Source: CAYZGU01 sp964478165
GTDB taxonomy: Bacteria; Poribacteria; WGA-4E; JAJDTR01
Direction: 5' to 3'
DNA length: 64,000 nt
NCBI GenBank assembly: GCA_964478165.1
Contig: CAYZGU010000032.1
Coordinates: forward strand, 1-64,000
Of the stretch, positions 9,500 through 17,957 are shown one piece after another (position 1 is the stretch's first letter; each line of letters begins with the position of its first letter). The translations under genes and the position numbers were made by a program. The notes under the pieces were generated by a model, which ran no database searches, was not told the DNA's origin, and saw only the letters and a program-made list of their open reading frames with translations.

Positions 9500-10287
9500 T
9501 TCCCGTATTTTCTTTTGTCGTTGGCATGATGATTGGTAGTTTCTTGAATGTATGTGTCTACCGTATTCCACGTGAAGGGCTTTCCGTTTGTTTCCCCCGA
9601 AAATCCATTTGTCCCGGATGTCAGTCGTCAATAAGGTTCGTGGACAACATTCCTGTCTTAAGCTTCATGCTTCTGCGAGGTCGGTGTCGAAATTGCAAAA
9701 GCAAGATCTCGGTGCTCTATCCAGTAGTTGAATTGATGACAGCTGGGTTGTTTCTGATGATGTTTTACCGGTTCGGATGGACTCTGAATCTGGCTCTCGG
9801 TTGCCTGTTTGTTACACTATTGGTTCCCATTTCATGCATCGATGCGCAGTGGTATATTATTCCCAATGTGATAATTGCTGTTGGTCTGGCGCTTGGTCTA
9901 GGGCTAGTAGCTGGAATCGCTCTGTCCGAAGGGGATTGGTATTACCTTCTTGAACGCCTCATTGGCGCCGTTATAGGTGGTGGTGTCATGTTAGCGATCT
10001 CGGTTCTCGGGAGCGCAATCCTCCGCAGTGAAGCGATGGGCGGGGGAGATATCAAGCTAATGGTGCTCATTGGTCTGTTTCTTGGCGTTTGGCCGAATTT
10101 GTTGATTGTAATCGTACTTTCTGCATTTATTGGTTCAGTTGTTGGGGGCTTCCTGGTTGTGCTCAGAAGGAGGGAAGCGGGGCATCCAATTCCTTATGGT
10201 CCATTTCTGGCGCTCGCAGCCTTGTTGGACTTTGTTTGGGGAGAAGCAATATGGGATGCATATCTGAAGTTAATTGGTTGGACTTGA
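9487..10287 (+). CDS. pilD: Prepilin peptidase (A24 family)
   Basis: Membrane aspartyl protease that cleaves the leader of type IV pilins and pseudopilins and N-methylates the new N-terminus. 266 residues with about eight membrane segments. The cytoplasmic zinc-binding loop has Cys42, Cys45, Cys67 and Cys70. The two catalytic aspartates are Asp119 (SCIDAQ) and Asp188 (GGGDIK, the GxGD-type site). The N-terminal block GSFLNVCVYRIPRE is typical. The start is TTG at 9487 or GTG at 9490, inside the preceding pseudopilin gene, so the two are translationally coupled. This pairing argues that the neighbour is the substrate. Confidence 0.95.
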   Translation: MVEVVPVFSFVVGMMIGSFLNVCVYRIPREGLSVCFPRKSICPGCQSSIRFVDNIPVLSFMLLRGRCRNCKSKISVLYPVVELMTAGLFLMMFYRFGWTLNLALGCLFVTLLVPISCIDAQWYIIPNVIIAVGLALGLGLVAGIALSEGDWYYLLERLIGAVIGGGVMLAISVLGSAILRSEAMGGGDIKLMVLIGLFLGVWPNLLIVIVLSAFIGSVVGGFLVVLRRREAGHPIPYGPFLALAALLDFVWGEAIWDAYLKLIGWT

Positions 10288-10373
10288 AATGTCCGAGGTG
10301 CAATGTGGGAACTGACAACAATCATACTCAAGAATATCTTTAAACACACAAACCTGGTGGAGGTGATTCGATC

Positions 10374-10943
10374 ATGACGGTTTCAGAGGCAATCCTTTCT
10401 CGTCGTACTATTTTTAGTTTTAAGCGAGATCCAATCCCTAATGAGATTATTGAGAAAATTCTTGGTTTCGGTGTTTTTGCTCCTAATCATAAGTTGACCG
10501 AGCCCTGGCGGTTTACAGTTGTTGGTGAAGACACGAAGCAACTCCTCGCCGAATGCTATCGAAAGATTCAAATCAGTAAATCGGCAGACCATGTCGACGA
10601 AGCAATAAAGTGGAAGATTGGCGAGACGGGTTATCAGAAGTTGATGTCCAAACCCTCTATTATCGTTGTTTCTTGCGTTCAGGGTGACGATGAAGAACAG
10701 CGGCGAGAGGATTATGCGGCAGCGTGCTGTGCGGTTATGAACGTCCAACTTGTTGCATGGGAGATGGGAATTGGTATGCAGTGGAGTACTGGAAAGCTTA
10801 CAACGGAGAAGAATACGTATCGTTTGCTCGGCATTAATCCAGAAGCGGAATCCATCATCGGTTTCTTCTACACGGGCTATCCAGCGGAGATTGGGAAGAC
10901 GAAGCGAAAATCACTCAATGAAGTCCTCCGGTGGTTGCCTTAA
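10374..10943 (+). CDS. Nitroreductase-family FMN oxidoreductase
   Basis: 189 residues, typical of the short nitroreductase subfamily. The family opening SRRTIFSFK holds the Arg residues that bind FMN phosphate, followed by the LGFGVFAPNH and EPWRFTVVG blocks. The C-terminal part has GFFYTGYPAE, the usual end of the fold. The enzyme would use NAD(P)H and FMN to reduce nitroaromatics, quinones or flavin; the substrate cannot be told. GGTGGAGGTG lies just upstream of the ATG. It is followed after 6 bp by the TPR gene, so the two are probably co-transcribed. Confidence 0.88.
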   Translation: MTVSEAILSRRTIFSFKRDPIPNEIIEKILGFGVFAPNHKLTEPWRFTVVGEDTKQLLAECYRKIQISKSADHVDEAIKWKIGETGYQKLMSKPSIIVVSCVQGDDEEQRREDYAAACCAVMNVQLVAWEMGIGMQWSTGKLTTEKNTYRLLGINPEAESIIGFFYTGYPAEIGKTKRKSLNEVLRWLP

Positions 10944-10949
10944 TATATT

Positions 10950-11753
10950 ATGATTGACCATCGAGCGCTTGCCACGGTTCAACTTGTTTTGGTGGTCTTC
11001 CCCATCTTTTCGAGTTGTCAGTCTCCGGGTGAAGGGGTACAACGCCGTGAGTTTCTTAAGCGTGAGGCGTTCAAATTGCGAATGCGAATGTGGATTTTCG
11101 AGGAGGACGTGGAGGTTCATCTAAAACTTGGAGCGATTTACCATGAGATGGGCGAGGATGAGAAGGCAACTCAAGAATTTCAGACGGCGATAGGCCTCGA
11201 TGACAAACACGCACAAGCTCACAACCATCTCGGCATGGCATATCTGGGCGCGCGGCGCGGAGATCTTGCCATCAAAGCGTTGCGGGTTGCAATTTGTATC
11301 GAACCGAATAATCCAGCGTTTTGGAATAACCTAGGATACGCCTATGACATGGTAAGTGAATTTGAAAATTCCGTTGCCGCCTACCGTTCGGCAATCACAA
11401 TTGATTCGGAATTCCAGGATGCCTATTATAATTTAGGCGGCGTGTTCCATGCGAAGGCGAGGTTTGAAGATGCGATTGAGAATTATCAGAAGGCAATCGC
11501 TCTCGACGATTCTGATGCAGATGCTCATGCAAATCTCGGTGAGGCTTATCAGGATTCAAGACAAGTGGATGCTGCCATCCGCGCTTATGAAAAATCGTTA
11601 GCGTTGGACGCAAGCGATTTAGAACTTCATTCCCGGCTATCCCAACTTTATCGCGAAAGAGAAAATCGTTCGCGGTTGTATCACAATCGAGAGCTTTTCT
11701 CCGATAAATCGTCAAATCTACGGACATCTGAACTTCAGGGCTCGACACGATGA
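10950..11753 (+). CDS. TPR-repeat protein, probable lipoprotein
   Basis: 267 residues. The N-terminus has a hydrophobic segment ending in PIFSSC, a usable though imperfect lipobox, suggesting export and lipid anchoring. From about residue 50 to 235 there are five consecutive tetratricopeptide repeats with the W/LG-Y-AP spacing (for example AHNHLGMAYLGARRGDLAIK and NNLGYAYDMVSEFENS). Such superhelices bind partner proteins; nothing here tells which. It follows the nitroreductase by 6 bp with no clear ribosome site of its own, pointing to coupling. A long inverted repeat lies between its stop and the convergent leuB. Confidence 0.88.
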   Translation: MIDHRALATVQLVLVVFPIFSSCQSPGEGVQRREFLKREAFKLRMRMWIFEEDVEVHLKLGAIYHEMGEDEKATQEFQTAIGLDDKHAQAHNHLGMAYLGARRGDLAIKALRVAICIEPNNPAFWNNLGYAYDMVSEFENSVAAYRSAITIDSEFQDAYYNLGGVFHAKARFEDAIENYQKAIALDDSDADAHANLGEAYQDSRQVDAAIRAYEKSLALDASDLELHSRLSQLYRERENRSRLYHNRELFSDKSSNLRTSELQGSTR

Positions 11754-11815
11754 TAGGGATTCAGACAGGAAGGCCCTATGAGCTTCTCTTGAGACAAAAG
11801 GAAATGTTCGCGATT

Positions 11816-11874
11816 CTAGTCATTGGATTCTTGTGGGCGAAGTCTTCCGGCTCCCATAAGAATCCAATGACTAG
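11816..11874. repeat. 22-bp inverted repeat between convergent genes
   Basis: Arms 11816-11837 and 11853-11874 are complementary over 22 bp with one mismatch (a G-U pair in RNA), with a 15-nt loop. It lies between the stop codons of the TPR gene and leuB. No T-run follows on either strand, so it is not a classic intrinsic terminator, but it could still end or protect both transcripts. Confidence 0.8.
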
Positions 11875-11881
11875 AGAAGAA

Positions 11882-12973
11882 TTAAGTCATTCTGATTGAC
11901 GTTGCAACCTGATCTCCAAACTCCGAGGTGGAGATGATGCTTCCTTGGTTCACCGCCGCGGCAAGGTCTTGCGTGATAAATCCTTTTTCGAAAATGTCAA
12001 ACAAGGAGTCCCAAATCAGGTTTGATTCCTCCTTCATTCCTAGTCCTTTCTCAAGCATCAAGGCTGCGCTCCCAATCATAGCATACGGATTAGCTTCACC
12101 CGTCCCGGCAAGATCCGGAGCTGAACCGTGTACCGGCTCCACAAAAATCTTGTCGGGTCCGACACACGCTGATGGCATGAGTCCGAGAGATCCGATGATG
12201 CCGCCTGCCTGATCGCTCAATATATCGCCGTTCATATTTCCGACCAGCATTACACCGTTGAATTGAGTTGGATTGACAACGAGTTGGTATGCTGCATTGT
12301 CTACCAGCACGTTTTGGTATGGTACGTCCGGAAACGAACGTGCGGTTTGCTCTACGATTTCGCGCCAGAACCTTGACGTTGCGAGTATGTTTGCTTTGTC
12401 GATGTTGGTGAGGCCTACGTTGCGGTTGCTGGCTTCTTCAAATGCAATTGTCGCAATGCGTTTAACTTGCTCTTGTGTGTACACACAGTCGTCCTGCGCA
12501 AACTGCATTCCGGTGTCGCCCCCTTCTCGCTTGTTCCCAAAGTAAATGTCTCCCGTGAGTTCTCGTATTATGAGGATGTCAACACCGTCTCCTAACCGTG
12601 CCTCGCGAAGCGGTGAAAAATTAGCCAAAAACTTCGGGAGCTTTGCGGGGCGATAGTTGGCAAATGTCGTGTAGCGTTTCCGGAGTTCTAACACCGCTAA
12701 CTCAGGTCGTTTATCCGCGGGAATTCGGTTCATCTCTTGAACGGCAATTCCAACAGGTCCCTTTATGATAGTATCAGCTTTGTCACAGATGTTTCGGGTT
12801 TCGTCTGGGAACGCTTGACCTTCGGAAAAGTAGGCGGCAGCGCCGAATGCGCCTTGTTTGTATTCGAAATCATGATTGAATCGAGTGGCTACAGCGTCGA
12901 GGACTTTGAGCGCTTCTGCCATGATTTCAGGACCAATGCCATCGCCTTCTAATACTGCAATTGTTGCCTTCAT
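11882..12973 (-). CDS. leuB: 3-isopropylmalate dehydrogenase
   Basis: Oxidises and decarboxylates 3-isopropylmalate with NAD in leucine synthesis. 363 residues, normal length. Landmarks: EGDGIGPEI at the N-terminus, the substrate and metal region LTNIDKANILATSRFW, the metal-binding aspartates in VDNAAYQLV and NGDILSDQAGG, and the NAD loop VEPVHGSAPDLAGTGEANP. The family also contains isocitrate and tartrate dehydrogenases; the NAD loop fits leuB best. No other leu genes are adjacent. It is the last gene on the minus strand behind DUF3501, 137 bp away. Confidence 0.9.
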   Translation of the reverse strand: MKATIAVLEGDGIGPEIMAEALKVLDAVATRFNHDFEYKQGAFGAAAYFSEGQAFPDETRNICDKADTIIKGPVGIAVQEMNRIPADKRPELAVLELRKRYTTFANYRPAKLPKFLANFSPLREARLGDGVDILIIRELTGDIYFGNKREGGDTGMQFAQDDCVYTQEQVKRIATIAFEEASNRNVGLTNIDKANILATSRFWREIVEQTARSFPDVPYQNVLVDNAAYQLVVNPTQFNGVMLVGNMNGDILSDQAGGIIGSLGLMPSACVGPDKIFVEPVHGSAPDLAGTGEANPYAMIGSAALMLEKGLGMKEESNLIWDSLFDIFEKGFITQDLAAAVNQGSIISTSEFGDQVATSIRMT

Positions 12974-13110
12974 GCTGTGTCTTCTCCTGACGGTCTACAA
13001 ATCGTAGTCCTTGGTGGTGGCAATCCTTATAATGTTGGACGATGCTGGCTGAGATTTTGCAAGATTTTCCAAACTTGTTAGAAACTGTCAGTCCCAGCTT
13101 CCAGCGATAT

Positions 13111-13698
13111 TTATCCGATGCTAGTTAGGTCTGTGACTAGCTCTTGTCTGAGACTCGATGATATTTCTGCCGTTGCATGATAATTCGGATGGTCTGTAGA
13201 TAGATGCGCCGGTATCTCTGGATTGCTGAAAGCCTCCATCTGTTCACGTGAAAACTTAAAAGAAACATACTGCACGGCTGCGATTCGATCGTCGCGCGAG
13301 CGACCAGGTTCGAAGATTGCTCGAATTGTTTGATCTTCTCCCAGTTCGATTGCCAAGTGTTCATCTAATCCAATAAGCGTATCCAAGATCTTGCGAATTC
13401 TTTCCAGTTGAGTGATTTCAATAAATACTGTTGCGGCCAAATGGTTTGGTTCCGGAATGAGACCGTTGTAGGTGTCGAGTTCGTCTTGGATTTTCTCATT
13501 GTGGACGATACGCTCAACACGACACATTTCCTGAATTTGCGAGCGGACAGTATCTCGATTTTCAAAAACCAATGTGACTTTGTCGCCGACCGAAATTCGA
13601 CGTCGTTTCTTGAGCGCAATGATGTGCTTTTGGAATTTAGGTCTCTCTTTTTCGTACGTAGCGATATCTTTGATGTCACTCAGCGTTAGTTTTTGCAT
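13111..13698 (-). CDS. DUF3501 family protein
   Basis: 195 residues from the ATG at 13698, which has AGGTGG upstream; a longer frame to 13737 lacks such support. The pattern TLSDIKDIATYEKERP, then LKKRRRISVGDKVTL, FENRDTVRSQIQEM and RVERIVHNEKIQDELDTYN is the hallmark of DUF3501, a family without known biochemistry. These proteins are commonly found next to a rubrerythrin and an HdrD-like Fe-S protein, exactly as here. The gene follows the Fe-S protein gene by 92 bp on the same strand. A role in an anti-oxidant or electron-transfer unit is inferred from this neighbourhood only. Confidence 0.88.
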   Translation of the reverse strand: MQKLTLSDIKDIATYEKERPKFQKHIIALKKRRRISVGDKVTLVFENRDTVRSQIQEMCRVERIVHNEKIQDELDTYNGLIPEPNHLAATVFIEITQLERIRKILDTLIGLDEHLAIELGEDQTIRAIFEPGRSRDDRIAAVQYVSFKFSREQMEAFSNPEIPAHLSTDHPNYHATAEISSSLRQELVTDLTSIG

Positions 13699-13790
13699 GA
13701 AACCACCTCTAATTGAAGTCCTTTGTTCGCACGGCATCTAATGCAGCACCCAGTTCAGTCTGTGGCGCATTCAAGTGACGTGAAGTTAAA

Positions 13791-15059
13791 TTAAGACGGT
13801 TCGGCTGTATATGCCTCCCAAATCAGAAGAATTGGATGCACTGCATGTTTCTCGGTGCCCTTTTGAATCTGTAATTGAGACAGCGGGCAGTCAGAAACAA
13901 CCAGGTCTGGCACTGATTTCTCGATATCTTGGAACAACTTTTGACCGTACTTTAGAGACAGATCATAAGTATCCTTGTGCATTCCCCATACCCCGTCAAA
14001 TCCGGAGCACCGATCTATCATTTCTACCTCAGTATCTGGCAACATTCGAAGTAGATTTCGGGATGTATATCCAATATTCTGATTCTTCAAGTGACACGGG
14101 AAGTGGTAGGCGACTTTGCCAAACCCTTTGACGAAATTGGTGTCGAATTTCTTGGAACGATGTAGAATCATTAGATATTCGCAAAGATCGAACGTTTTCT
14201 CAGCCACAATTTGAGCGCGGGAGTCATTGACGAGCAACGGGTACTCTTCCTTAATCATCATACTGCAGGTAGGGCTTGGTGCGATAATGTCATAACCAGC
14301 TTCTACTGCTTGGTGCAGATTTTCAAGATTCTGTTTGACTTTTTCAACCGCATCCTCGTAAACACCCCCATGCAATGACGGCGCACCACAACATATCTGC
14401 TCAGGAATTATTACTTCGACATTATTTCGCTCTAACACTCCGACCGCAGCTTGGCCCACGTGAGGTGAATTGTAGTTGACAGTGCATGTGGGAAAGAATG
14501 CCACCTTTGCCTTTCGATCGAGTTCTGAAAAGGTACGAAATGAATGCCCTTTTGCCCATTTTTCGAATGTCTGTGCGTGATAGTTTGGCAAGTTCCGATT
14601 GTGATGAATACCGACCGTTCTTTCTATCAGGCGGCGTGCTATCTTATTCCTGTTCAACCAATTGACAAGACGGGGGAATCTACTGCCTATTTCCCCAACG
14701 GTATCTGGGTTGCTTAGTAGATTGTTTTGGGGTTTTACGGAACGCTGTCGGTTCCAAGCCAATTTAGCCCGTTGCATGAGTCGAGGGAAGTCGATCGCCC
14801 ACTTGTGTGGCGGTGTGTAAGGACATTTTGGGTAGCACAGTTTGCATTGATAGCAGAGCGCTACGACCTTCTCCTTTTCATCTGGAGTCATGTGTTCAAC
14901 TTCATCACCATGTTCATCTACATAATCGAAGAGTGTCGGAAAAGAATCGCATAGATTAAAGCAAAGCTGGCAGCCGTAGCAAATGTCATAGACCCGTTCT
15001 AACTCTGTGTCAACATCTGCCACATCCCAATATTTGTCTTTAGTCGTATCGAACGTCAT
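13791..15059 (-). CDS. HdrD/GlpC-like Fe-S oxidoreductase with CCG domains
   Basis: 422 residues from the ATG at 15059, chosen because GGGAGG precedes it by 6 bases; a longer frame to 15128 has no such site. The N-terminal part has two 4Fe-4S motifs, CYGCQLCFNLC and CYQCKLCYPKC. Two cysteine-rich CCG-type domains follow: the first has FFPTCTVNY and EQICCGAPS, the second is divergent, with YHFPCHLKN and RCSGFDG, where the second Cys of CCG has become Ser. Such domains bind an unusual 4Fe-4S cluster in heterodisulfide reductase, GlpC and LutA. The partner is probably the rubrerythrin upstream, to which it may pass electrons (inference). Confidence 0.88.
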   Translation of the reverse strand: MTFDTTKDKYWDVADVDTELERVYDICYGCQLCFNLCDSFPTLFDYVDEHGDEVEHMTPDEKEKVVALCYQCKLCYPKCPYTPPHKWAIDFPRLMQRAKLAWNRQRSVKPQNNLLSNPDTVGEIGSRFPRLVNWLNRNKIARRLIERTVGIHHNRNLPNYHAQTFEKWAKGHSFRTFSELDRKAKVAFFPTCTVNYNSPHVGQAAVGVLERNNVEVIIPEQICCGAPSLHGGVYEDAVEKVKQNLENLHQAVEAGYDIIAPSPTCSMMIKEEYPLLVNDSRAQIVAEKTFDLCEYLMILHRSKKFDTNFVKGFGKVAYHFPCHLKNQNIGYTSRNLLRMLPDTEVEMIDRCSGFDGVWGMHKDTYDLSLKYGQKLFQDIEKSVPDLVVSDCPLSQLQIQKGTEKHAVHPILLIWEAYTAEPS

Positions 15060-15237
15060 CACTATCCTCCCCACCATTATCGGTCCGAATGGGCGACGAT
15101 ACAGGGTCGAATTTATCAAGAAGGCCAATTTTCTGACTAATCCAAACGGTTATTCTGATCCTGACGATTCTCCATGTTTCCACGCAAAAGACCTGCTACG
15201 TAGTTCTGATGGCAATCTTATTCTATGCGCGCTCCAC

Positions 15238-15273
15238 AAAAAAGATGAGGTGGACACATGTCGTATCCACCTC
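15238..15273 (-). terminator. terminator downstream of the rubrerythrin gene
   Basis: On the minus strand GAGGTGGA and TCCACCTC form an 8-bp perfect stem with an 11-nt loop, followed by a short ATC and six T. It would end or attenuate transcription between rubrerythrin and the Fe-S protein gene. Confidence 0.75.
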
Positions 15274-15316
15274 TACATCTGAAAGAGGTCAGAACACTGA
15301 TACCAGGACAGCGGAA

Positions 15317-15739
15317 TCACAGTTCCAAGTTGTCCAGGCCCTTCTGGAAGCGATTAGCGTGAGAACGTTCTGCACGCGCAAGCGTTTCCATCCATTCAGC
15401 GATTTCTTCGAAGCCCTCATCGCGCGCGGTCCTTGCCATTCCAGGATACATCTGAGTGTATTCATAGGTTTCCCCCTCAACAGCAGACGCGAGATTTTTT
15501 TCCGTATCCCCGATTGGCATATCGGTTACCGGATCCGCCACTTCTTTGAGGAAATCGAGATGTCCATGAGCATGCCCTGTCTCAGCTTCGGCCGTATCGC
15601 GGAACAAACCTCCTACATCTGGATACCCTTCAATATCAGCCTGGCGTGCGAAATAAGTGTAGCGGCGGTTCGCTTGTGATTCTCCCGCAAACGCCGTTTT
15701 TAGGTTATCGTGGGTTTCTGAGCTATTGAGTTCAGCCAC
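15317..15739 (-). CDS. rbr: Rubrerythrin (ferritin-like di-iron protein)
   Basis: 140 residues, four-helix ferritin-like domain without the C-terminal rubredoxin domain of classical rubrerythrin. The di-iron Glu/His ligands are visible as AFAGESQANRRY, AEAETGHAHGH, VEGETYEYTQM and ARAERSHANRF. The family reduces hydrogen peroxide to water using an external electron donor. The start is GTG, with AAGGAGG ten bases upstream. It heads the run rubrerythrin, HdrD-like protein, DUF3501, which recurs in many bacteria; a terminator-like hairpin after it may raise its level over the downstream genes. Confidence 0.93.
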   Translation of the reverse strand: MAELNSSETHDNLKTAFAGESQANRRYTYFARQADIEGYPDVGGLFRDTAEAETGHAHGHLDFLKEVADPVTDMPIGDTEKNLASAVEGETYEYTQMYPGMARTARDEGFEEIAEWMETLARAERSHANRFQKGLDNLEL

Positions 15740-15949
15740 TTTATTATATCCTCCTTAGATGGATTAGACAAAACGGTTTGGCAGCATATTCACCCGCCAC
15801 GTTGGTTCGACAATTTGGGCAACGACCATAGAGCCCCAGTTTGTACTCAAGTACTCAAACCTCTGAAATTTCAATGAATGCGTATCTACACCTCGAATAA
15901 TCGACGAATCAACGTTGAACACCCGGACACACTTCAGGTGAAAATTCTG

Positions 15950-16304
15950 TTATAGATTCCCATCGAGATGAGACCGATTTCCATATTGGATTTTGTTTGG
16001 TAATCCGAGATTTTCAAGTGCGTTCAGGTTGTAGTAGACCCTTCTCGAACTTATATCTGGTGGACGATGTCGCACCAGATCATGTAAGCCCTTGGCACCG
16101 GGACGCGACTCTACTGTCTCAATTCTTAAAGAATCATCTGACGTTGGCCAGTAACACGGGAAAGGGGCTCTTGTAAGAGTAGTTTGTCGTGTGCTTGAAC
16201 CATGGTTCTATCCTACGACTGTCTCCCCAAATTCCGACGCTTGCATAACCATAACAATGAATTTCATTATCCACAGCTAGTATATCCGTGTACAGAAGAA
16301 AGAG
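15950..16304 (-). pseudogene. Decayed gene fragment of unrecognised family
   Basis: Reading the minus strand, one frame is open from about 16304 to 16160 and gives protein-like text (VDNEIHCYGYASVGIWGDSR, then KHTTNYSYKSPFP). At about 16160 the sense passes by one frame into YWPTSDDSLRIETVESRPGA, then GLHDLVRHRPPD, YYNLNALENLGLPNKIQ and a TAA at 15952-15950. The join reads smoothly only if a single indel is assumed. I do not recognise the family. The composition is far more like a real protein than the antisense frame at 16202-16516, which I therefore leave out. It lies upstream of the rubrerythrin gene. Confidence 0.5.
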
Positions 16305-16611
16305 TCAAGTTAAAAACAGCGGACGATTTGCTGGATGTGGGTGCGGATAGACACGGCGTTTCTGTCCAGCGATTTTTGTTCTTATTTTTTCAGAAACGTG
16401 ATATGCTGTGGACTATTCGATTTTTCCAAGAGAGATTAACGATGGATTCACAACTCGTGGCCTACGAATGTGGAAGAACTGTGGGTGTTTTTAAGCTGGA
16501 AACCGGCAAACAATAACTGAAAAGTTTCTAGTGGTCGCAAAAGGGAGTATGATTTGCCACTATTCTTCTGAAAGGTGTTTGGGACTCCTGCACAGTATCA
16601 GAAGAAATTGA

Positions 16612-16716
16612 ATGGCGAGGAAACGGAGGAGAGGTGGTGCTTCAAAGAAGATTAAGCGGAGCAGGGATTCTCACACGGATTTCCTCTTATTCGATTCCGT
16701 TGTTGCGAAGAAGTAG
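16612..16716 (+). CDS. Doubtful small basic protein
   Basis: A 34-codon frame beginning MARKRRRGGASKKIKRSRDS. The very basic start resembles small ribosomal or nucleoid proteins, but the rest (a hydrophobic FLLFDSVV stretch) does not, and the ribosome site is poor. It lies in decayed sequence and may be chance or a remnant. Confidence 0.2.
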   Translation: MARKRRRGGASKKIKRSRDSHTDFLLFDSVVAKK

Positions 16717-17024
16717 GTGAGTCCTCGTCTGAGTCCCTGGGATATCTGAGAAGAGACTGTCTTTCAAGAATAGAGTTCAATTGCGTGCTTCATTGGCATC
16801 GCCCAGGGAACGTGGACAGGTGTGTCCGGTTCAATGTGGAAAATTAGCGGGTGGAATGGATCTTAGTCGAGTGCTTTCGTATCTAGTTTCCGAGGCTGCG
16901 ATGAATGCTGCCAATCAGATGTTGGGTGCTGATGACTGGGGTCAACGGTTGAAGGTGTTGTCGTTGGTGATATGGCAGTGATGTGTGACTCTTAAACATG
17001 CGGTTCGAAGTGTGCGATTCGATT
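16717..17024. other. unassigned sequence before the BKACE pseudogene
   Basis: No gene recognised. A frame at 16781-16981 is open for 66 codons without family resemblance. Probably more decayed sequence. Confidence 0.5.
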
Positions 17025-17843
17025 ATGGAGAAGGGAGTCATTTCCGTTGCGGTGGTGGTTTCGGCACCGATGAAGGGACAGAATCCGGCTGCATCGTATA
17101 CACTGAAAGAGGTTGTGTGCGCGGCAATAGAATGCTGTTGAGCAGGAACAGCGATTATCCACATGCATGTTGATGACCCCGAAACCAGGAGTGTGTCTTC
17201 GAGTGCGAGCTCTTTAAATAGGTAGTAGATTGGTTCGCGAGCCATGCGACATTGTCATTAGAAAACGAATGGGGGAAAGATACGAGCCAAGAACGTCTAC
17301 AACCCGTGACGCTGAAATCTGAGATCTGTTCGCTTGATGTGGGTACTCTGCATTTTGGCCATAGCGTGTTTCTTAATCCTCCTAGATGGGTATTGCTGCG
17401 GTCAAGCGGGTGCGCGACCATGGTGTCAAACGCGACATCGAGGCATTTAGTCTCGGGTACATGAGATAGGTACAACATTTAATCGGTCACGGCCTGTTTG
17501 GTGCACCACTTTTTGTGCAATTATGTATGGGGACTGGTTGAGGCATTCAAGTAACGTCAGAGAATCTGCTAGCAATAGCAAAGCAACTGCCATCTAGTGA
17601 CCAATGCTCAATCCTGGGAGTCGGTCGAACACAGTTGCCGACGATTGTGATGGGTATCCTTTTGGCTGGTCATGTCCGCGTCGAGCTCGAGAAAATGTCT
17701 GTCCGCGTAGAGGGCGATTGATAAAAAACAACGCCGAAATAGTGAACGTTGTGGCGAATTTGGTGGAACAATTACAGTGCGAATTGGTTTCGCCCCATGA
17801 CGCGCGTCGGATGCTTGGTCTTGATAATAGAGAGGTGGATTAA
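17025..17843 (+). pseudogene. Broken BKACE-family (DUF849, beta-keto acid cleavage) gene
   Basis: The intact family condenses a beta-keto acid with acetyl-CoA and splits it (3-keto-5-aminohexanoate or dehydrocarnitine cleavage). Pieces lie in the right order on the plus strand. They are an N-terminus EKGVISVAVVVSAPMKG to AGTAIIHMHVDDPETR with a TGA at 17139; ERLQPVTLKSEICSLDVGTL to FGHSVFLNPP in a second frame; and VRDHGVKRDIEAFSLGY to HLIGHGLFGAPLF and VTSENLLAIAKQLPSSDQ in a third. The last continues to GVGRTQLPTIVMGILLAGHV, with stops at 17467 (TAG) and 17539 (TGA). The C-terminus NAEIVNVVANLVEQLQCELV to ARRMLGL follows after another frame change. At least three stops and several frameshifts mean no function remains. 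The metal-site HMHV is still readable. It ends 114 bp before the NHL gene. Confidence 0.88.
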
Positions 17844-17957
17844 TTAAGCAATTCTCTTGAATCCTGATGCAAGAGACCAGGTGTTACGGAAATCTGGTTT
17901 GTCGGAATCATTCGTAGGATCTTAACTTAGCATAATCTATCATCTCGGAGGAAATAC

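Noticed and set aside
16202..16516. 104-codon plus-strand frame
   Set aside because: It overlaps minus-strand text that reads as a decayed protein, has no ribosome site and no family resemblance.
17252..17464. 70-codon frame as an independent gene
   Set aside because: Its middle is a fragment of the BKACE pseudogene (ERLQPV to FLNPP); it is not a separate gene. The same holds for 17604-17843.
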